Shown: positions 32,287 through 41,657, counted from the first letter of the stretch. The stretch is 64,000 nucleotides of DNA from Anaerolineaceae bacterium (GCA_009772985.1 WOUS01000001.1:310001-374000); one strand, 5' to 3'. Numbers and translations: made by a program. Notes: generated by a model not told the origin, from the sequence alone.

Positions 32287-33720
32287 TTACAATTCTTCCA
32301 GTAATCCGTGCCCGACCAGTTTTTCTGCGACCTCGGTCAACTGGCGCACCGGCAGGCCGGTCTGTTCGGCGATGGCAGACAGGGATGTCTGCCCGTCGCC
32401 GTGGAACATCAGCCAGCGGATGGCGTCCAGTTCGCTGCCGTACAGGCTGCGCTCGTCCTGGACCTCGTACCTGCGTTCGGCGTGGCGGGCGGACGCGGCG
32501 GCCTGCTTGATGCTCCCGCCGATCGCCGGGTAGAGGCCGCGCTTGCCGAGCATCGGTTCGCCGCACGGCATCTTCGAGCGGTAGATGCGCTCCTGCTCGT
32601 GTTGGCTTTTGTGTGGAATTTGCGTGGCAATGTGACAGTCACTTCGGAAGTGACTGTCACATTCCACATCATCGCGCTCCTGCTCCAGTTTTTCGATGGC
32701 GAGCAGGTACAGGTCCAGCGTCTGCGCGAGCGCCTCGGCGGAGATGAACTCCAGGTTGTCGAGCGAGGTGTGGTAGTACGGGTACTCGTAGTATTTATCC
32801 TTGCAGATCGTCCCGACCGGGATGCGGAAGGCGGGCGAGGAGTACTGGCGCTCATCCGAGCCGTTCACGTCGAAGGGATACTCGATGAAATCCAGGCCGC
32901 GTTCGCGGAAGGCGAGACGGGCGGCGCGGTCCACGCGGGCGTCGCCGCGGAAGGACTGTTTGTAGCCGAACTTCCCCGGTCCGGCCACGGTGCTGAGCAC
33001 GAAGCCTCCGGCCAGCGATTTGGCCCGCGCCTCGTTTTGCGCCAGCCAGGCCAGCGCGCCGATGGTCTCCGGGACGATGACGAAGCGGTAGGGATGGCGC
33101 AGTTTTTTCTGGCGGAGTTCGCGCAGCAGGAGCGTCCACAGGACGATGCCGGACAAGTTGTCGTTGCCCAGCGAGGGGTGGCAGGCGTAGGTCGAGACGA
33201 GGAACTCCTGCCCGGAGGTCCCCGCCAGCGCGGCCTCGCCGTAGGTCAGCGATCCGGGAGCCAGGGTTGTGTCCACGCGGATGTGGTAGGCCGCCTCGCG
33301 GTCGAGGGCGTCGAACTGTTTCTGCGTCAGGCAGAAGCCCCACATGCGGCGGTAGTAACTCGTGCGGTAGGGGATGGCGTCGGGCAGGTCTGGCAGGGTG
33401 AAGAGGTGCGGGCGGAGTTCGTCGAAGGTCAGCCTGCCTTCGAAAGGCTCGCTGTAGTTGACCAGGTGCAGGTTGTTCTGCCGGAAATCAATCACCCGCC
33501 GCCCGCCGGGATCGGCCACGAAGGCGTCGCGCACGTTCCATTCGTCCGGCACCGTCCAGTCGTAGCAGGCCGTGCCGGAGGGAACCTCGTGCAGGTCGAA
33601 CGGCGTGACCTGGCGCAGCAGGTCGAAGGTCCGGCGCAGGCCGCCGCCGGTGATGGAGCGGCAGATGGGGAACAGGTCGTGCAGGAGGGCGTCGGCCTGT
33701 TTGGCGGCGGTCTTCGTCAT
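32287..33720 (-). CDS. DUF4910 aminopeptidase-like protein with C-terminal winged helix, interrupted by an in-frame palindrome
   Basis: 477 residues from the ATG at 33720 (4-bp overlap with the upstream gene). The main part resembles M28-like aminopeptidase-fold proteins found in polysaccharide clusters: TYACHPSLGNDNLSGIV, RFVIVPETIGALAWL and YYHTSLDNLEFISAEAL suggest metal-binding His, Asp and Glu positions. The C-terminus is a small winged-helix segment (SLSAIAEQTGLPVRQL). Between residues ~350 and 375 the peptide ECDSHFRSDCHIATQ is encoded by a 35-bp palindrome with no counterpart expected in the family. The substrate is unknown. Confidence 0.75.
   Translation of the reverse strand: MTKTAAKQADALLHDLFPICRSITGGGLRRTFDLLRQVTPFDLHEVPSGTACYDWTVPDEWNVRDAFVADPGGRRVIDFRQNNLHLVNYSEPFEGRLTFDELRPHLFTLPDLPDAIPYRTSYYRRMWGFCLTQKQFDALDREAAYHIRVDTTLAPGSLTYGEAALAGTSGQEFLVSTYACHPSLGNDNLSGIVLWTLLLRELRQKKLRHPYRFVIVPETIGALAWLAQNEARAKSLAGGFVLSTVAGPGKFGYKQSFRGDARVDRAARLAFRERGLDFIEYPFDVNGSDERQYSSPAFRIPVGTICKDKYYEYPYYHTSLDNLEFISAEALAQTLDLYLLAIEKLEQERDDVECDSHFRSDCHIATQIPHKSQHEQERIYRSKMPCGEPMLGKRGLYPAIGGSIKQAAASARHAERRYEVQDERSLYGSELDAIRWLMFHGDGQTSLSAIAEQTGLPVRQLTEVAEKLVGHGLLEEL
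32629..32663. repeat. 35-bp perfect palindrome inserted in frame
   Basis: The 17-bp arms 32629-32645 and 32647-32663 are exact complements around one G at 32646 (left arm aatgtgacagtcacttc). It is translated as part of the DUF4910 protein. Confidence 0.85.
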
Positions 33721-35213
33721 GGCTGTGTCTCCGCGCTCTGCCGGCGCGCCAGCGCGCCCGCCGCGGTAACCAATCCCAGCGAGACCCAGATGTAAGGCAG
33801 CGCCAGCGAGTCCACGCTGAAGCCTTCGACCAGGAAAGCGACCACCGCCAGGGCGCCCATCCAGCCGATGGCCCGCAAGAGGGAAGACTGCTGGCGGCGG
33901 AGCAGGCGGTTCGCCAGCCACAGCACGTACAGCCAGGTCACGAAGAGCGAGAAGCCAATGATGCCGGTCTCGGCCAGCAGGCGCACCCAGATGCTCTTGA
34001 CGTTGGGTAGGTAGGCCGCCACCGTGGTGACGCTCAGGATTTCGTTGAGCGCCTGCGCCTTGTAAGGCAGGTTGGCCTGGAAGAAGAAACCGGCGTTGCC
34101 GAGGCCGACGCCCAGCAGCGGGTGCTGGGCGAAGATGTTCCATCCCGCCTGCCAGTAGACAAGCCGCTCGGCGAAGGCCAGTTGCGCGGCCAGGTCGAAC
34201 AGGCTGGTGGGGGCGCGGCTCATGGCGAACAGGCGCGCCAGGCGCGGGTCCAGCCGCGAGGCCGCGAAGACGAGGCCGAAGGCGGCGACGGCGTAGGCCG
34301 CGTACAGCCCGGCGGTGACGCCCAGTTCGAGCCATTTGCGCCGGGACGGAACCCCCTCGACTCCCGGCCTGGCGCGGCGGACGATGCGCCCTGCCAGGCG
34401 GCCGGTGAACTGGACGACCAGGTAGGCCGCCACGAGCAGGAAGGCCAGCAGGCCGATGCGCGAAAAACTAAAGAAGAGCAGGATAAGTCCGCCGGCCAGC
34501 AGGAAATTTTCCGCCGTCAGCCGCCAGAGGCGGAATTTCCAGGCCGAGTGGCCGGCAATGCTGGAGGCCAGCCAGAGCGGGAGGTACAGCACGTTGAGTT
34601 GGTGCGCCAGCCACGAAGGTTCGAGGGTCAGGCCGGTGGCGCGCATGGTGAACACGTTCGAGGTCAGGGGGCGGACCGAGAGCAGGTCGTGCAGGGATGT
34701 CATCCAGGCCGGGTAGTCGCCCCCCCGGAGATAAATGACCGCCACCTGAGCCAGCCCCCAGGCCAGCGCTGCCAGGCCGCCCCAGTTGAGCCAGCGCAGG
34801 GCGCGGTTCAGGCGGGCCTCGTCCCGGAACCAGAGCGTGACGACCAGATAGAAGGCGACTGCGCTGACCAGCGTAAAGGCGGCTTCAACCTGTTCGCGGA
34901 GCAGGGTGTGGCCTTTGTAGGTATTCACCGGCAGGAAGAAGGCCGCCAGCGAAGCCAGGATGGCGACTGCCACAAAAGCCAGGAAGGGCCGCGTCTCGCG
35001 CCAGAGTTTTCCCCCGGCCAGCGCGTAAAGCGGGAGCCAGGCCGCCGCGGCCAGGCCGACGAACACGAGGCTGGGGGGCGCCACCTGCGTCCCGCCTGCC
35101 AGTCTGGAGAGCAGCGGCAGGCTGGTGACCGGCAGGGAGATTAGCGCCAGCGCCAGCAGGATACCGGCCAGTTTGTCGGCCAGCAGGAGCAGTTTACTTT
35201 TTGGGTTGATCAT
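33717..35213 (-). CDS. O-antigen ligase / Wzy-type polymerase family membrane protein
   Basis: 498 residues with about 12 membrane helices. LLFFSFSRIGLLAFL and, after a large outer loop, ERLVYWQAGWNIFAQHPLLGVGLGNAG carry the Wzy_C signature (His-Pro-Leu-Leu-Gly-x-Gly). Members polymerise repeat units or ligate finished glycan from the polyprenyl carrier to an acceptor at the outer face. The adjacent Wzz-like and WecA-like genes support a Wzy-type role. It overlaps the Wzz-like gene by 20 bp. Confidence 0.85.
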   Translation of the reverse strand: MINPKSKLLLLADKLAGILLALALISLPVTSLPLLSRLAGGTQVAPPSLVFVGLAAAAWLPLYALAGGKLWRETRPFLAFVAVAILASLAAFFLPVNTYKGHTLLREQVEAAFTLVSAVAFYLVVTLWFRDEARLNRALRWLNWGGLAALAWGLAQVAVIYLRGGDYPAWMTSLHDLLSVRPLTSNVFTMRATGLTLEPSWLAHQLNVLYLPLWLASSIAGHSAWKFRLWRLTAENFLLAGGLILLFFSFSRIGLLAFLLVAAYLVVQFTGRLAGRIVRRARPGVEGVPSRRKWLELGVTAGLYAAYAVAAFGLVFAASRLDPRLARLFAMSRAPTSLFDLAAQLAFAERLVYWQAGWNIFAQHPLLGVGLGNAGFFFQANLPYKAQALNEILSVTTVAAYLPNVKSIWVRLLAETGIIGFSLFVTWLYVLWLANRLLRRQQSSLLRAIGWMGALAVVAFLVEGFSVDSLALPYIWVSLGLVTAAGALARRQSAETQP

Positions 35214-36018
35214 GCCGTTTGGTCCCGGCAGGCGGAAGGCTGGCGGAAAGGATGAAGCCGAGCAGCAGGCCGATGGCTGTCCCGGCGGAGAGGGTGAGAC
35301 TCCGGCTGAAAAGGGACGGCTCGGTTGGGACGGCGGCCCGCTCGGCGATGGAGAAATCGAGCGCGAACGTGATGCCCCCCGCGGCCTCCCGCTCGGCGGC
35401 AGATTGGGCGTCCAGGCCGGCGAGATGGGCGTCCATTTCGGCCAGGGTCGCGAACGAAGTCCCGGCGCAGGCGTTCGCGGCGGGGAAGTCGCTGGCCGCG
35501 AAACAGCGCCGGACGAGGTCCGCTTCCATTTTCAGCCGCTCGGCGTTGAGGGCGTGGCCGTTGGCGTCGGACAGGGCCGCGTAGACGGTGTCGGCCCACA
35601 GGTCCGCCAGAGCCGCGGCCGTTTGCGGGTCGCGCGAGCGGACGACGATCCGCCAGCGCGAGTAGAGCCGTTCGATGCGGAAGTCCTGCGAGTTGAAGTC
35701 GGCGTGGCCGAGGTCGAGGCCGCGTTCCTCCGCCCCGGCTACCAGTTTGTCCTCCACGTCCTGGCTGTAGAACAGCGCCAGAACCGGGCCGAGGTATTGT
35801 TCCTGCAGGGCGTAACTCATGGGGAGTTTGTCCGCCGCCGCCAGTTCCTTCTGGCGCAGCGCCACCGAGAGCGTGACGCTGGACTCGTAGCGGGGCGGCT
35901 GGAAGCGGGTGAACAACCAGCCCAGCAGGCCCCCGGCGATGCCGAGCAGGGCGATCAGCCACCAGAGACGGAGGGCTTTCTGGAGGGCGTCGAGAGGGGA
36001 GAGTTCACGGTTGTGCAT
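35194..36018 (-). CDS. Wzz-like chain-length/polysaccharide co-polymerase protein
   Basis: 274 residues from the ATG at 36018 (MHNRELSPLDALQ). One membrane helix at ~18-38 and one near ~235-258 flank an extracytoplasmic, partly coiled domain. AAVPTEPSLFSRSLTLSAG before the second helix matches the proline-containing segment of Wzz proteins. It would set the number of repeat units together with the polymerase at 33717. There is no C-terminal tyrosine-kinase domain. The genes on both sides overlap it (20 bp and 14 bp), which implies tight co-translation. Confidence 0.78.
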   Translation of the reverse strand: MHNRELSPLDALQKALRLWWLIALLGIAGGLLGWLFTRFQPPRYESSVTLSVALRQKELAAADKLPMSYALQEQYLGPVLALFYSQDVEDKLVAGAEERGLDLGHADFNSQDFRIERLYSRWRIVVRSRDPQTAAALADLWADTVYAALSDANGHALNAERLKMEADLVRRCFAASDFPAANACAGTSFATLAEMDAHLAGLDAQSAAEREAAGGITFALDFSIAERAAVPTEPSLFSRSLTLSAGTAIGLLLGFILSASLPPAGTKRHDQPKK

Positions 36019-37051
36019 GGCGGTGGTCCAGGTAAATGATGATGGCTGCTCCTGCCAGACAGACCAGCAGGAAAACCAGGTTGGCATAGAGCGGCTCGAG
36101 GCGCAGGGCCAGGAAGGCGATGCAGCCCAGCGCGACCGTGGCCAGGTGCATCAGCACCACGGCGCGGTTCGAGTCCAGCCCCAGTTTGACCAGGCGGTGA
36201 TAGGTGTGGTCCAGCCCGCCGCGGTGGGGCGGCAGGCGGCGGCGCAGGCGCGAGAAGACCACCAGCGTTGTGTCGAAGATCGGGACGCCCAGGATGAGGA
36301 TGGGCAGGAACCAGGCGGAGGCCTGCGGATACCCCTCCGGCGTGAAGAGGATGCTGACCGCCGCCAGCAGGAAGCCGATGGTCTGCGCGCCGGAATCGCC
36401 GAGGAAGAAGCGCGCCGGCGGGGTGTTGAAAAAGTACAGGCCGAGGCCGATGCCGAGCATGAGCGTCAGCAGGCGCAGCAGGGAGTCCTGCTCCGCGCCG
36501 AGCGTGACCAGGATCATGAATGCCACCGCCACGCTGCTGGTTCCGGCCACGATGCCGTCCATGCTGTCAATGAGATTCATGGCGTTGGTGATGCCGACGA
36601 TCCAGAATAGTGTGATGAACCAGTTGAACCAGATGAGCACGTTCTCGCCCAGCCCGAGGAAGCCCGGTTTGAGGATCTGCACGTAGACGCCGAAGACGAT
36701 CAGCAGCACACCCGCCAGCACCTGCCCGGCCAGTTTGACGCCCGCCGGCAGGCCCTTGTAATCGTCCCACAGGGCGATGGCAAAGACCAGCAGGGCCGGC
36801 ACGAGGATGCGCCACAGGTCCCGGAGCATCGGCAGGTTGAACAGCAGGCTCCCGGCAGCCAGCGCGGCGACGAGCGCCAGCCCTCCCGCCAGCGGCACGG
36901 GAGCGTCGTGCTTCTTGTGCGGCTGGCTGCCCGGCACGTCCATCGGGCCGAAACGCCGGGCGAAGGCCATGGCCGCCAAGCCGAAGCCCAGCGCCAGCAC
37001 CAGCCCGGCCAGGATGTTGACAAACAGCGATACCGGATAGAGTTCACTCAT
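36005..37051 (-). CDS. WecA/TagO-family polyprenyl-phosphate sugar-1-phosphate transferase
   Basis: 348 residues with about 11 membrane helices. The catalytic Asp pair is in ALWDDYKGLPAG, followed by NAMNLIDSMDGIVAG, FFLGDSGAQTIGF and the cytoplasmic HRGGLDHTYHRL loop with its His cluster. It transfers a HexNAc-1-phosphate from a UDP-sugar to undecaprenyl phosphate and so starts glycan assembly on the inner face. The start overlaps the upstream GT4 stop by one base (TGATG). It could also serve cell-wall polymers in a monoderm. Confidence 0.92.
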   Translation of the reverse strand: MSELYPVSLFVNILAGLVLALGFGLAAMAFARRFGPMDVPGSQPHKKHDAPVPLAGGLALVAALAAGSLLFNLPMLRDLWRILVPALLVFAIALWDDYKGLPAGVKLAGQVLAGVLLIVFGVYVQILKPGFLGLGENVLIWFNWFITLFWIVGITNAMNLIDSMDGIVAGTSSVAVAFMILVTLGAEQDSLLRLLTLMLGIGLGLYFFNTPPARFFLGDSGAQTIGFLLAAVSILFTPEGYPQASAWFLPILILGVPIFDTTLVVFSRLRRRLPPHRGGLDHTYHRLVKLGLDSNRAVVLMHLATVALGCIAFLALRLEPLYANLVFLLVCLAGAAIIIYLDHRHAQP

Positions 37052-38175
37052 CACGACAATCCTTTCAAACCTGCCTGCCGATACACGTCCAGCGTCCCGC
37101 CGACGACCTTTTCGATGGAGAAGCGTTCCTCCGCGATCCTGCGCCCGGCCGCGCCCATCTTGCGGCGCAGGGATGGGTCGGCCAGCAGGGACGCAATTGC
37201 CTCTGCCAACGCCCCGGCGTCCCGGGGCGGGACCAGCAGGCCGTTCACGCCGTGCGCCACCACGTCGCGGCAGCCGGGCGCGTCGGTGGTGACGATGGCC
37301 CGTCCGCAGGCGGCGGCCTCGGCCAGCGTCTTCGACAGTCCCTCGCGGTACGACGGCAGACAGAAGACACTTGCCCCGGCCAGGACGGCGGGCATGTCGT
37401 CCTGCCAGCCCTGCCATTCGACCACGCCTTCCTCCTGCCATGCGCGCAACTGTTCGGGCGGGACGGCGGCGGGATTGGCCGCGTCGGAATCACCGGCGAG
37501 GATAAAATGGGCGGTCACACCCCGGACCGTGAGCCGGCGCGCGGCTTCGACGAACTCACCCACGCCCTTGTCCCACAGCAGGCGCGCCGCCAGCAGCACG
37601 ACCGGCGTCCCCTCCGGTTCGGGCGCGGGGACGAAGCGGGTCACATCCACGCCGGAGCCGGGGACGAGGTCCGCCTGTTCGGGCCGCGCCAGGTGGAGGT
37701 CGAGGAACGCCCGGCGGTCGTCCTCGTTCTGGAAGATGACGCGCGTCCCGCCCAGGCTGACTCGGTACAGCGCCCGCGCCAGCGTCCGCAGCAGCCGCCG
37801 TCTCGTCCCGCCGCCGAGGAAGAGGTAGCCCAGCCCGGTGATCGAGTTAACGACAGCCGGGACCCCGGCCAGGCGCGCGGCGAGCGATCCATACAGCACC
37901 GGCTTGACCGTGAAGTGGTGCACCAAATCCGGGCGTTCGCGGCGGTAGAGCCGCGCCAGGCGCAGGATGGTGACAAGTTCGGCCAGCGGGTTCATGCCTT
38001 TGCGGTTCAGCGGGAAGGCCAGCCAGCGGAAGCCGTCGGCTTGCAGGCGGGCGGCGTATTCGCCGGGCGGGGAGAGCAGGGTCACGTCCGCGCCGCGGGC
38101 GCGCAGGGCTTTTGCCAGCGGCAGGCGGAAGTTGTAGAGGTACCAGTCAGTGTTGGCGAATAGGAGGATTTTCAT
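37051..38175 (-). CDS. Family 4 glycosyltransferase, CapM/PglA-like
   Basis: 374 residues of GT-B fold. The N-terminal FANTDWYLYNFRLPLAKAL and HHFTVKPVLYGSLAAR match the branch that includes PglA and CapM, which often add the second sugar. The donor-binding half shows LLAARLLWDKGVGEFVEA, the VVEWQGWQDDMPAVLAGA segment and PSYREGLSKTLAEAAACG (EX7E-type motif). With the adjacent WecA-like enzyme it probably adds the second residue of the repeat unit. Confidence 0.88.
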   Translation of the reverse strand: MKILLFANTDWYLYNFRLPLAKALRARGADVTLLSPPGEYAARLQADGFRWLAFPLNRKGMNPLAELVTILRLARLYRRERPDLVHHFTVKPVLYGSLAARLAGVPAVVNSITGLGYLFLGGGTRRRLLRTLARALYRVSLGGTRVIFQNEDDRRAFLDLHLARPEQADLVPGSGVDVTRFVPAPEPEGTPVVLLAARLLWDKGVGEFVEAARRLTVRGVTAHFILAGDSDAANPAAVPPEQLRAWQEEGVVEWQGWQDDMPAVLAGASVFCLPSYREGLSKTLAEAAACGRAIVTTDAPGCRDVVAHGVNGLLVPPRDAGALAEAIASLLADPSLRRKMGAAGRRIAEERFSIEKVVGGTLDVYRQAGLKGLS

Positions 38176-38210
38176 TAGACTTTATTTGTAATAGACCGAG
38201 CGCCTGTTTT

Positions 38211-38269
38211 TGCATCGAATTTTCACGAATTTCTCGAAGAAATTCGTTCAATTCGGGTAATTCGATGCA
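38211..38269. repeat. Nested palindromic repeat, CACGAATTTC family
   Basis: The outer arms tgcatcgaatt (38211-38221) and aattcgatgca (38259-38269) enclose an inner perfect 10-bp hairpin, acgaatttct (38225-38234) with agaaattcgt (38238-38247). It fills the gap between two GT4 genes. Confidence 0.75.
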
Positions 38270-38288
38270 GAAATTTTTGCGAATGATG

Positions 38289-39452
38289 TTATTCGAGCCG
38301 CCCGGCAATTATATCCCGATAAAGGCGGGCATATGCGGCGGCGGTCTGCTTGATGTCGAAGCGGGCCAGGACGCGCCGGCGCGCCTGTTGACCGAGCGCG
38401 GCGCGTTCGGCCGCGGGCAGGGCGAGCAGGGACTGCCAGGCTTCGGCCAGCGCGGGCGGGTCGCCGGGCGGGACGACGCGGCCGGTTTCGCCGACGATGT
38501 CCGCCGCGTCGCCCACGTCCGTCACGGCGCAGGGGATTTCGCAGGCCATCGCCTCGCCGACCACGGTCGGGAAGGCCTCGCTGGCGGAACTGAGCGCGGC
38601 CACATCGAGGGCGGCGGTCAGGCGCGGCGAATCGTCGCGCGGGCCGAGCAGGTGAGCAACGCCGCGCAGTCCGGCTTCGTCCAGCCAGGCAGAGATGGCC
38701 GGGTTGCCTTCGTCCACGCCTTTGCCCCACAGCAGGAAGCGCGCTTCCGGCATCCGCGCGTGCAGGAGGGCCGCGGCGCGGAAGAAGGTGTGGTGGTCCT
38801 TGTCCGGGTGGAAGCGGGCGCACAGCCCGACGAGCGGCGTTTCCTCTCCGATGCCGAGTTCGCGGCGCACGTCGCGGCGCGCCTGCGGGTCGGGGCGGAA
38901 GGCGTCGATGTCAAAGCCGTTCGGGATGACAACCATCTTGTCCGCCGCGTAGCCGATGGCGGCGTGGCTCCGGCGTCCCGCCTCGGCGTTGCAGACGATG
39001 CGGGCGGGCAGGGTGCGGGAGAGACGTGCGTCAAGCCGCACCACCAGCCGCGTGCCGGGCTTAAACGCGTCCATGTTGGTGAACGTGTGGCGCACGTTCC
39101 AGACGACCGGAGGGGGATGAAAGAGACCGGCCAGCCGCGCCGCAAGTCCGCCAATCAAATCCGCGTGGTACATCCAGGTCTGGACAAGGTCCGGGCGGCT
39201 GCGGCGGAGGTGCGCGGCCAGGCGCAGCACGAGGCGCGGGTCCGGGCGGCCCGGCGCGAGGTCCAGCGCGCGGACGGGGATGCCGAGCAGTCGGATGCGT
39301 TCGCCGAGCGGCGCGTCGCCGGTCAGCGAGATGACTTCGGCGGGGAATTGGCCGCGGTCGAGCGTCGAGAGCAGTTTGAGCAGCGACATCTCCGCGCCCC
39401 CCACGCCCAGCCCGGCGATGACGTGCGTGATTCGGACGGGCGTCTCAGCCAT
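38289..39452 (-). CDS. Family 4 glycosyltransferase
   Basis: 387 residues. The N-terminus ITHVIAGLGVGGAEMSLLKLL is the classic GT4 acceptor-domain start. The second half has VIPNGFDIDAFRPD, LVGLCARFHPDKDHHTFFRAA and SSASEAFPTVVGEAMACEIPCAV (EX7E). It is cytoplasmic and adds a sugar to the growing lipid-linked unit. It overlaps the upstream GT4 gene by 8 bp. The donor is unknown. Confidence 0.9.
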   Translation of the reverse strand: MAETPVRITHVIAGLGVGGAEMSLLKLLSTLDRGQFPAEVISLTGDAPLGERIRLLGIPVRALDLAPGRPDPRLVLRLAAHLRRSRPDLVQTWMYHADLIGGLAARLAGLFHPPPVVWNVRHTFTNMDAFKPGTRLVVRLDARLSRTLPARIVCNAEAGRRSHAAIGYAADKMVVIPNGFDIDAFRPDPQARRDVRRELGIGEETPLVGLCARFHPDKDHHTFFRAAALLHARMPEARFLLWGKGVDEGNPAISAWLDEAGLRGVAHLLGPRDDSPRLTAALDVAALSSASEAFPTVVGEAMACEIPCAVTDVGDAADIVGETGRVVPPGDPPALAEAWQSLLALPAAERAALGQQARRRVLARFDIKQTAAAYARLYRDIIAGRLE

Positions 39453-40554
39453 CGCGCTCTCCGGTCAGCAGGCGGAGATATTTTTCGGTTGCCGCCTCGA
39501 TGGAGAATGCGCGGGCGCGGGTGCGGATCTGTTCCGGCGGCAGCGGGTCGTCGAGCGCGGACTCGATGGCGGCGGCCAGCGCCGGGGCGTCGCCGACCGG
39601 AGCGAGCCGCCCGTATTTGCCGTTTTCCAAAATCTCCGCCGGGCCGCCCGGGCAGTCGGTGGAGACGACCTGCGCGCCGCAGGCCATGGCCTCGACCAGC
39701 ACGTTGCCGAATCCCTCCCAGCGGGAGGAAAGCACGAGGGCGGCGCAGCGCGCCATGAAGGCAAAGGGATTGTCGGCGAAGCCGGGCATGTCCACGTCGG
39801 CGGCGATGCCGAGCGAGGCGGCCAGCGCTTCGAGTTCGGGGCGCTGTTTGCCGTCGCCGAGGATGACCAGCCGCGCCGCGCGCCGGGAGCGCAGGTCGGC
39901 GAAGGCGCGCAGGAGCGTGGGGTAGTCCTTGGCCGGGTGCATCCGCCCGGCGGCCAGCAGGACCGGCGGCGCGCCCGCCGCGAACCAGGGATGGGCCAGC
40001 GGGAGGCGCGCCAGTTCCTCGATCTCCGGGGCAACGACGGGATTGTGGACGACGGCGATCCGTTCGAGCGGCAGGCCGGACCGTGCGGCCAGGTCCTCCG
40101 CCGTGCCGCGCGAGACGGCCGCGACCGCGTCGGCCCGGCGGTAGAAGCGGCGCATCAGGAAGGGCAGGAACCGGTCGGCGAGGCGGCGGGAGTTTTGCAG
40201 GGCGCTGGTGGTGTAGCCGTGCTCGCTGACGACCAGGCGCATCCCCGGGCGGGCCAGCGTCCGCGCCCAGATGGCGACGAGGTTGCAGTGCGGCTGGGCG
40301 GAAAGCATGGAGGACGGACGTTCGCTCCGCAGGTAGCGGACGAGGGCGGGCAGCGACGCCAGCACGCGCCCGGCGCGCAGGTCCACCACGCGCACGCCCG
40401 CCGGGACGCGTTCGAGGAACGGACCCGCGGCCTGCGCCAGCACAATGTCCACCTGGCAGCCGCGTTCGGCCAGTCCGCGCGACAGGTTGAGCATGACGCG
40501 CTGCACGCCGCCGGGCATGAGGGAGGGGATGAAGAGGGCAATCTTTGCGGTCAT
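39445..40554 (-). CDS. Family 4 glycosyltransferase
   Basis: 369 residues from the ATG at 40554, which overlaps the upstream GT2 stop (ATGA). IALFIPSLMPGGVQRVMLNLS begins the acceptor domain. VVHNPVVAPEIEE, LLAAGRMHPAKDYPTLLRAFA and LSSRWEGFGNVLVEAMACGAQVV form the donor domain with the EX7E-like motif. It shares the same scaffold as the neighbouring GT4 genes, and its length is normal. The open frame continues upstream to 40941 but only as a shadow of the GT2 gene. Confidence 0.9.
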   Translation of the reverse strand: MTAKIALFIPSLMPGGVQRVMLNLSRGLAERGCQVDIVLAQAAGPFLERVPAGVRVVDLRAGRVLASLPALVRYLRSERPSSMLSAQPHCNLVAIWARTLARPGMRLVVSEHGYTTSALQNSRRLADRFLPFLMRRFYRRADAVAAVSRGTAEDLAARSGLPLERIAVVHNPVVAPEIEELARLPLAHPWFAAGAPPVLLAAGRMHPAKDYPTLLRAFADLRSRRAARLVILGDGKQRPELEALAASLGIAADVDMPGFADNPFAFMARCAALVLSSRWEGFGNVLVEAMACGAQVVSTDCPGGPAEILENGKYGRLAPVGDAPALAAAIESALDDPLPPEQIRTRARAFSIEAATEKYLRLLTGERDG

Positions 40555-41474
40555 TCGCCGGGTCCATTCACGAGGCGGCGGGCGGCCATTTGCAGGGCGA
40601 TGAACGGCCAGAGGGCGTCGCGGGAGAGGCCGCGCCCGGCGGCATCCGCGGCCTGGCGGAGCAGGCGGTGATAGAGGGCGGTGGCGGCCAGCCGGTAGGC
40701 GCGTTCGCTGTGCGAGCGGCGGACGGCGGTCCGCGCTCCGCCCGGCAGATCGCGCCGGTCGAGGAAACTTTCCAACATGCGCAGGTCCTCGGTCAGGACG
40801 GCGATGCGCTGGAGGCCGCGCTTTTGGCTGCGCGAATCCTCGGCGGAGATGGTGGCGGATCCGCTGTGCTGGCGGTAGTGGTACAGCGTCTGCGCGAGCG
40901 GGACGGGACGCAAGCCGGCCAGGGCGGCGCGGATGAACCACTCGCGGTCCGCCACGAAGCGGTAGGATGGGTCGAATTCGCCGACCTGCTCGAAGAGCGC
41001 CGGGCGGAAGAACCAGGCGTTGGTGACCGGCGTGTCCACCATGCGCCGCCAGAAATCGTCGTCGCCGACGGGCGGGTTCTGTTTGACGATGCGCCGGTCC
41101 TCGAAATCCCCGGCAAAGGTGTTGCTCGCGCCGGAGATGGCGGGCGCATCCGGGTGGCGGGCGAAGGCATCCATCACGGCCGCGAACGCGCCGTCGGCGT
41201 AGAGGTCGTCGGCGTTGAGCAGGCCGATGACGCGGCCGCGCGCCAGGCGCAGGCCTTTGTTGAGGGCGTCGTACATGCCCCGGTCCGGGCCGCTGACGAG
41301 GCGCAGGTGCGGGAACAGGTCCAGGGTCCGGAGCGTGCCGTCGGTCGAGCCGCCGTCCACGATGATGTGTTCGAAGGATGGAAAATCCTGCCGGAGGACG
41401 CTTTCGACGGCGTTCCGGATGTAGCGTTCCTGGTTCAAGCAGGGGGTGAGGATCGAGATGTCCGGCGCGGTCAT
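40551..41474 (-). CDS. Family 2 glycosyltransferase
   Basis: 307 residues from the ATG at 41474 (MTAPDISILTPCLNQ). GT-A motifs are FEHIIVDGGSTDGT, SGPDRGMYDALNKGL and VIGLLNADDLYADG. It resembles WcaA/Fuc-type GT2 enzymes of capsule loci. The first eleven codons of the longer frame are not supported by a ribosome site. It lies just downstream of a CGCGAAGG repeat that separates it from the DUF115-like gene. Confidence 0.88.
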   Translation of the reverse strand: MTAPDISILTPCLNQERYIRNAVESVLRQDFPSFEHIIVDGGSTDGTLRTLDLFPHLRLVSGPDRGMYDALNKGLRLARGRVIGLLNADDLYADGAFAAVMDAFARHPDAPAISGASNTFAGDFEDRRIVKQNPPVGDDDFWRRMVDTPVTNAWFFRPALFEQVGEFDPSYRFVADREWFIRAALAGLRPVPLAQTLYHYRQHSGSATISAEDSRSQKRGLQRIAVLTEDLRMLESFLDRRDLPGGARTAVRRSHSERAYRLAATALYHRLLRQAADAAGRGLSRDALWPFIALQMAARRLVNGPGE

Positions 41475-41510
41475 TTGAAGATAGTCTCCCTTTTGGGTGC
41501 GGCCCAATTC

Positions 41511-41612
41511 TTCACCGCGAAGCGGCGAAGAACGCGAAGGTTTTCTATGCTCGCGAAGGGTTTCTTCGCGTCCACAAAGGTTTCTTCGCGCACTTCGTAT
41601 CTTCGCGGTTCA
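41511..41612. repeat. CGCGAAGG-rich inverted repeat, copy 2 of 3
   Basis: It opens with ttcaccgcgaagcggcgaag and ends cttcgcggttca (41601-41612), with several internal cgcgaagg / cttcgcg blocks. It is related to 15996-16095 and 51795-51893. Confidence 0.75.
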
Positions 41613-41657
41613 TTTCTGTCGGCAATCATTGAAAACCACACTCTGCAGGGAGACGAC

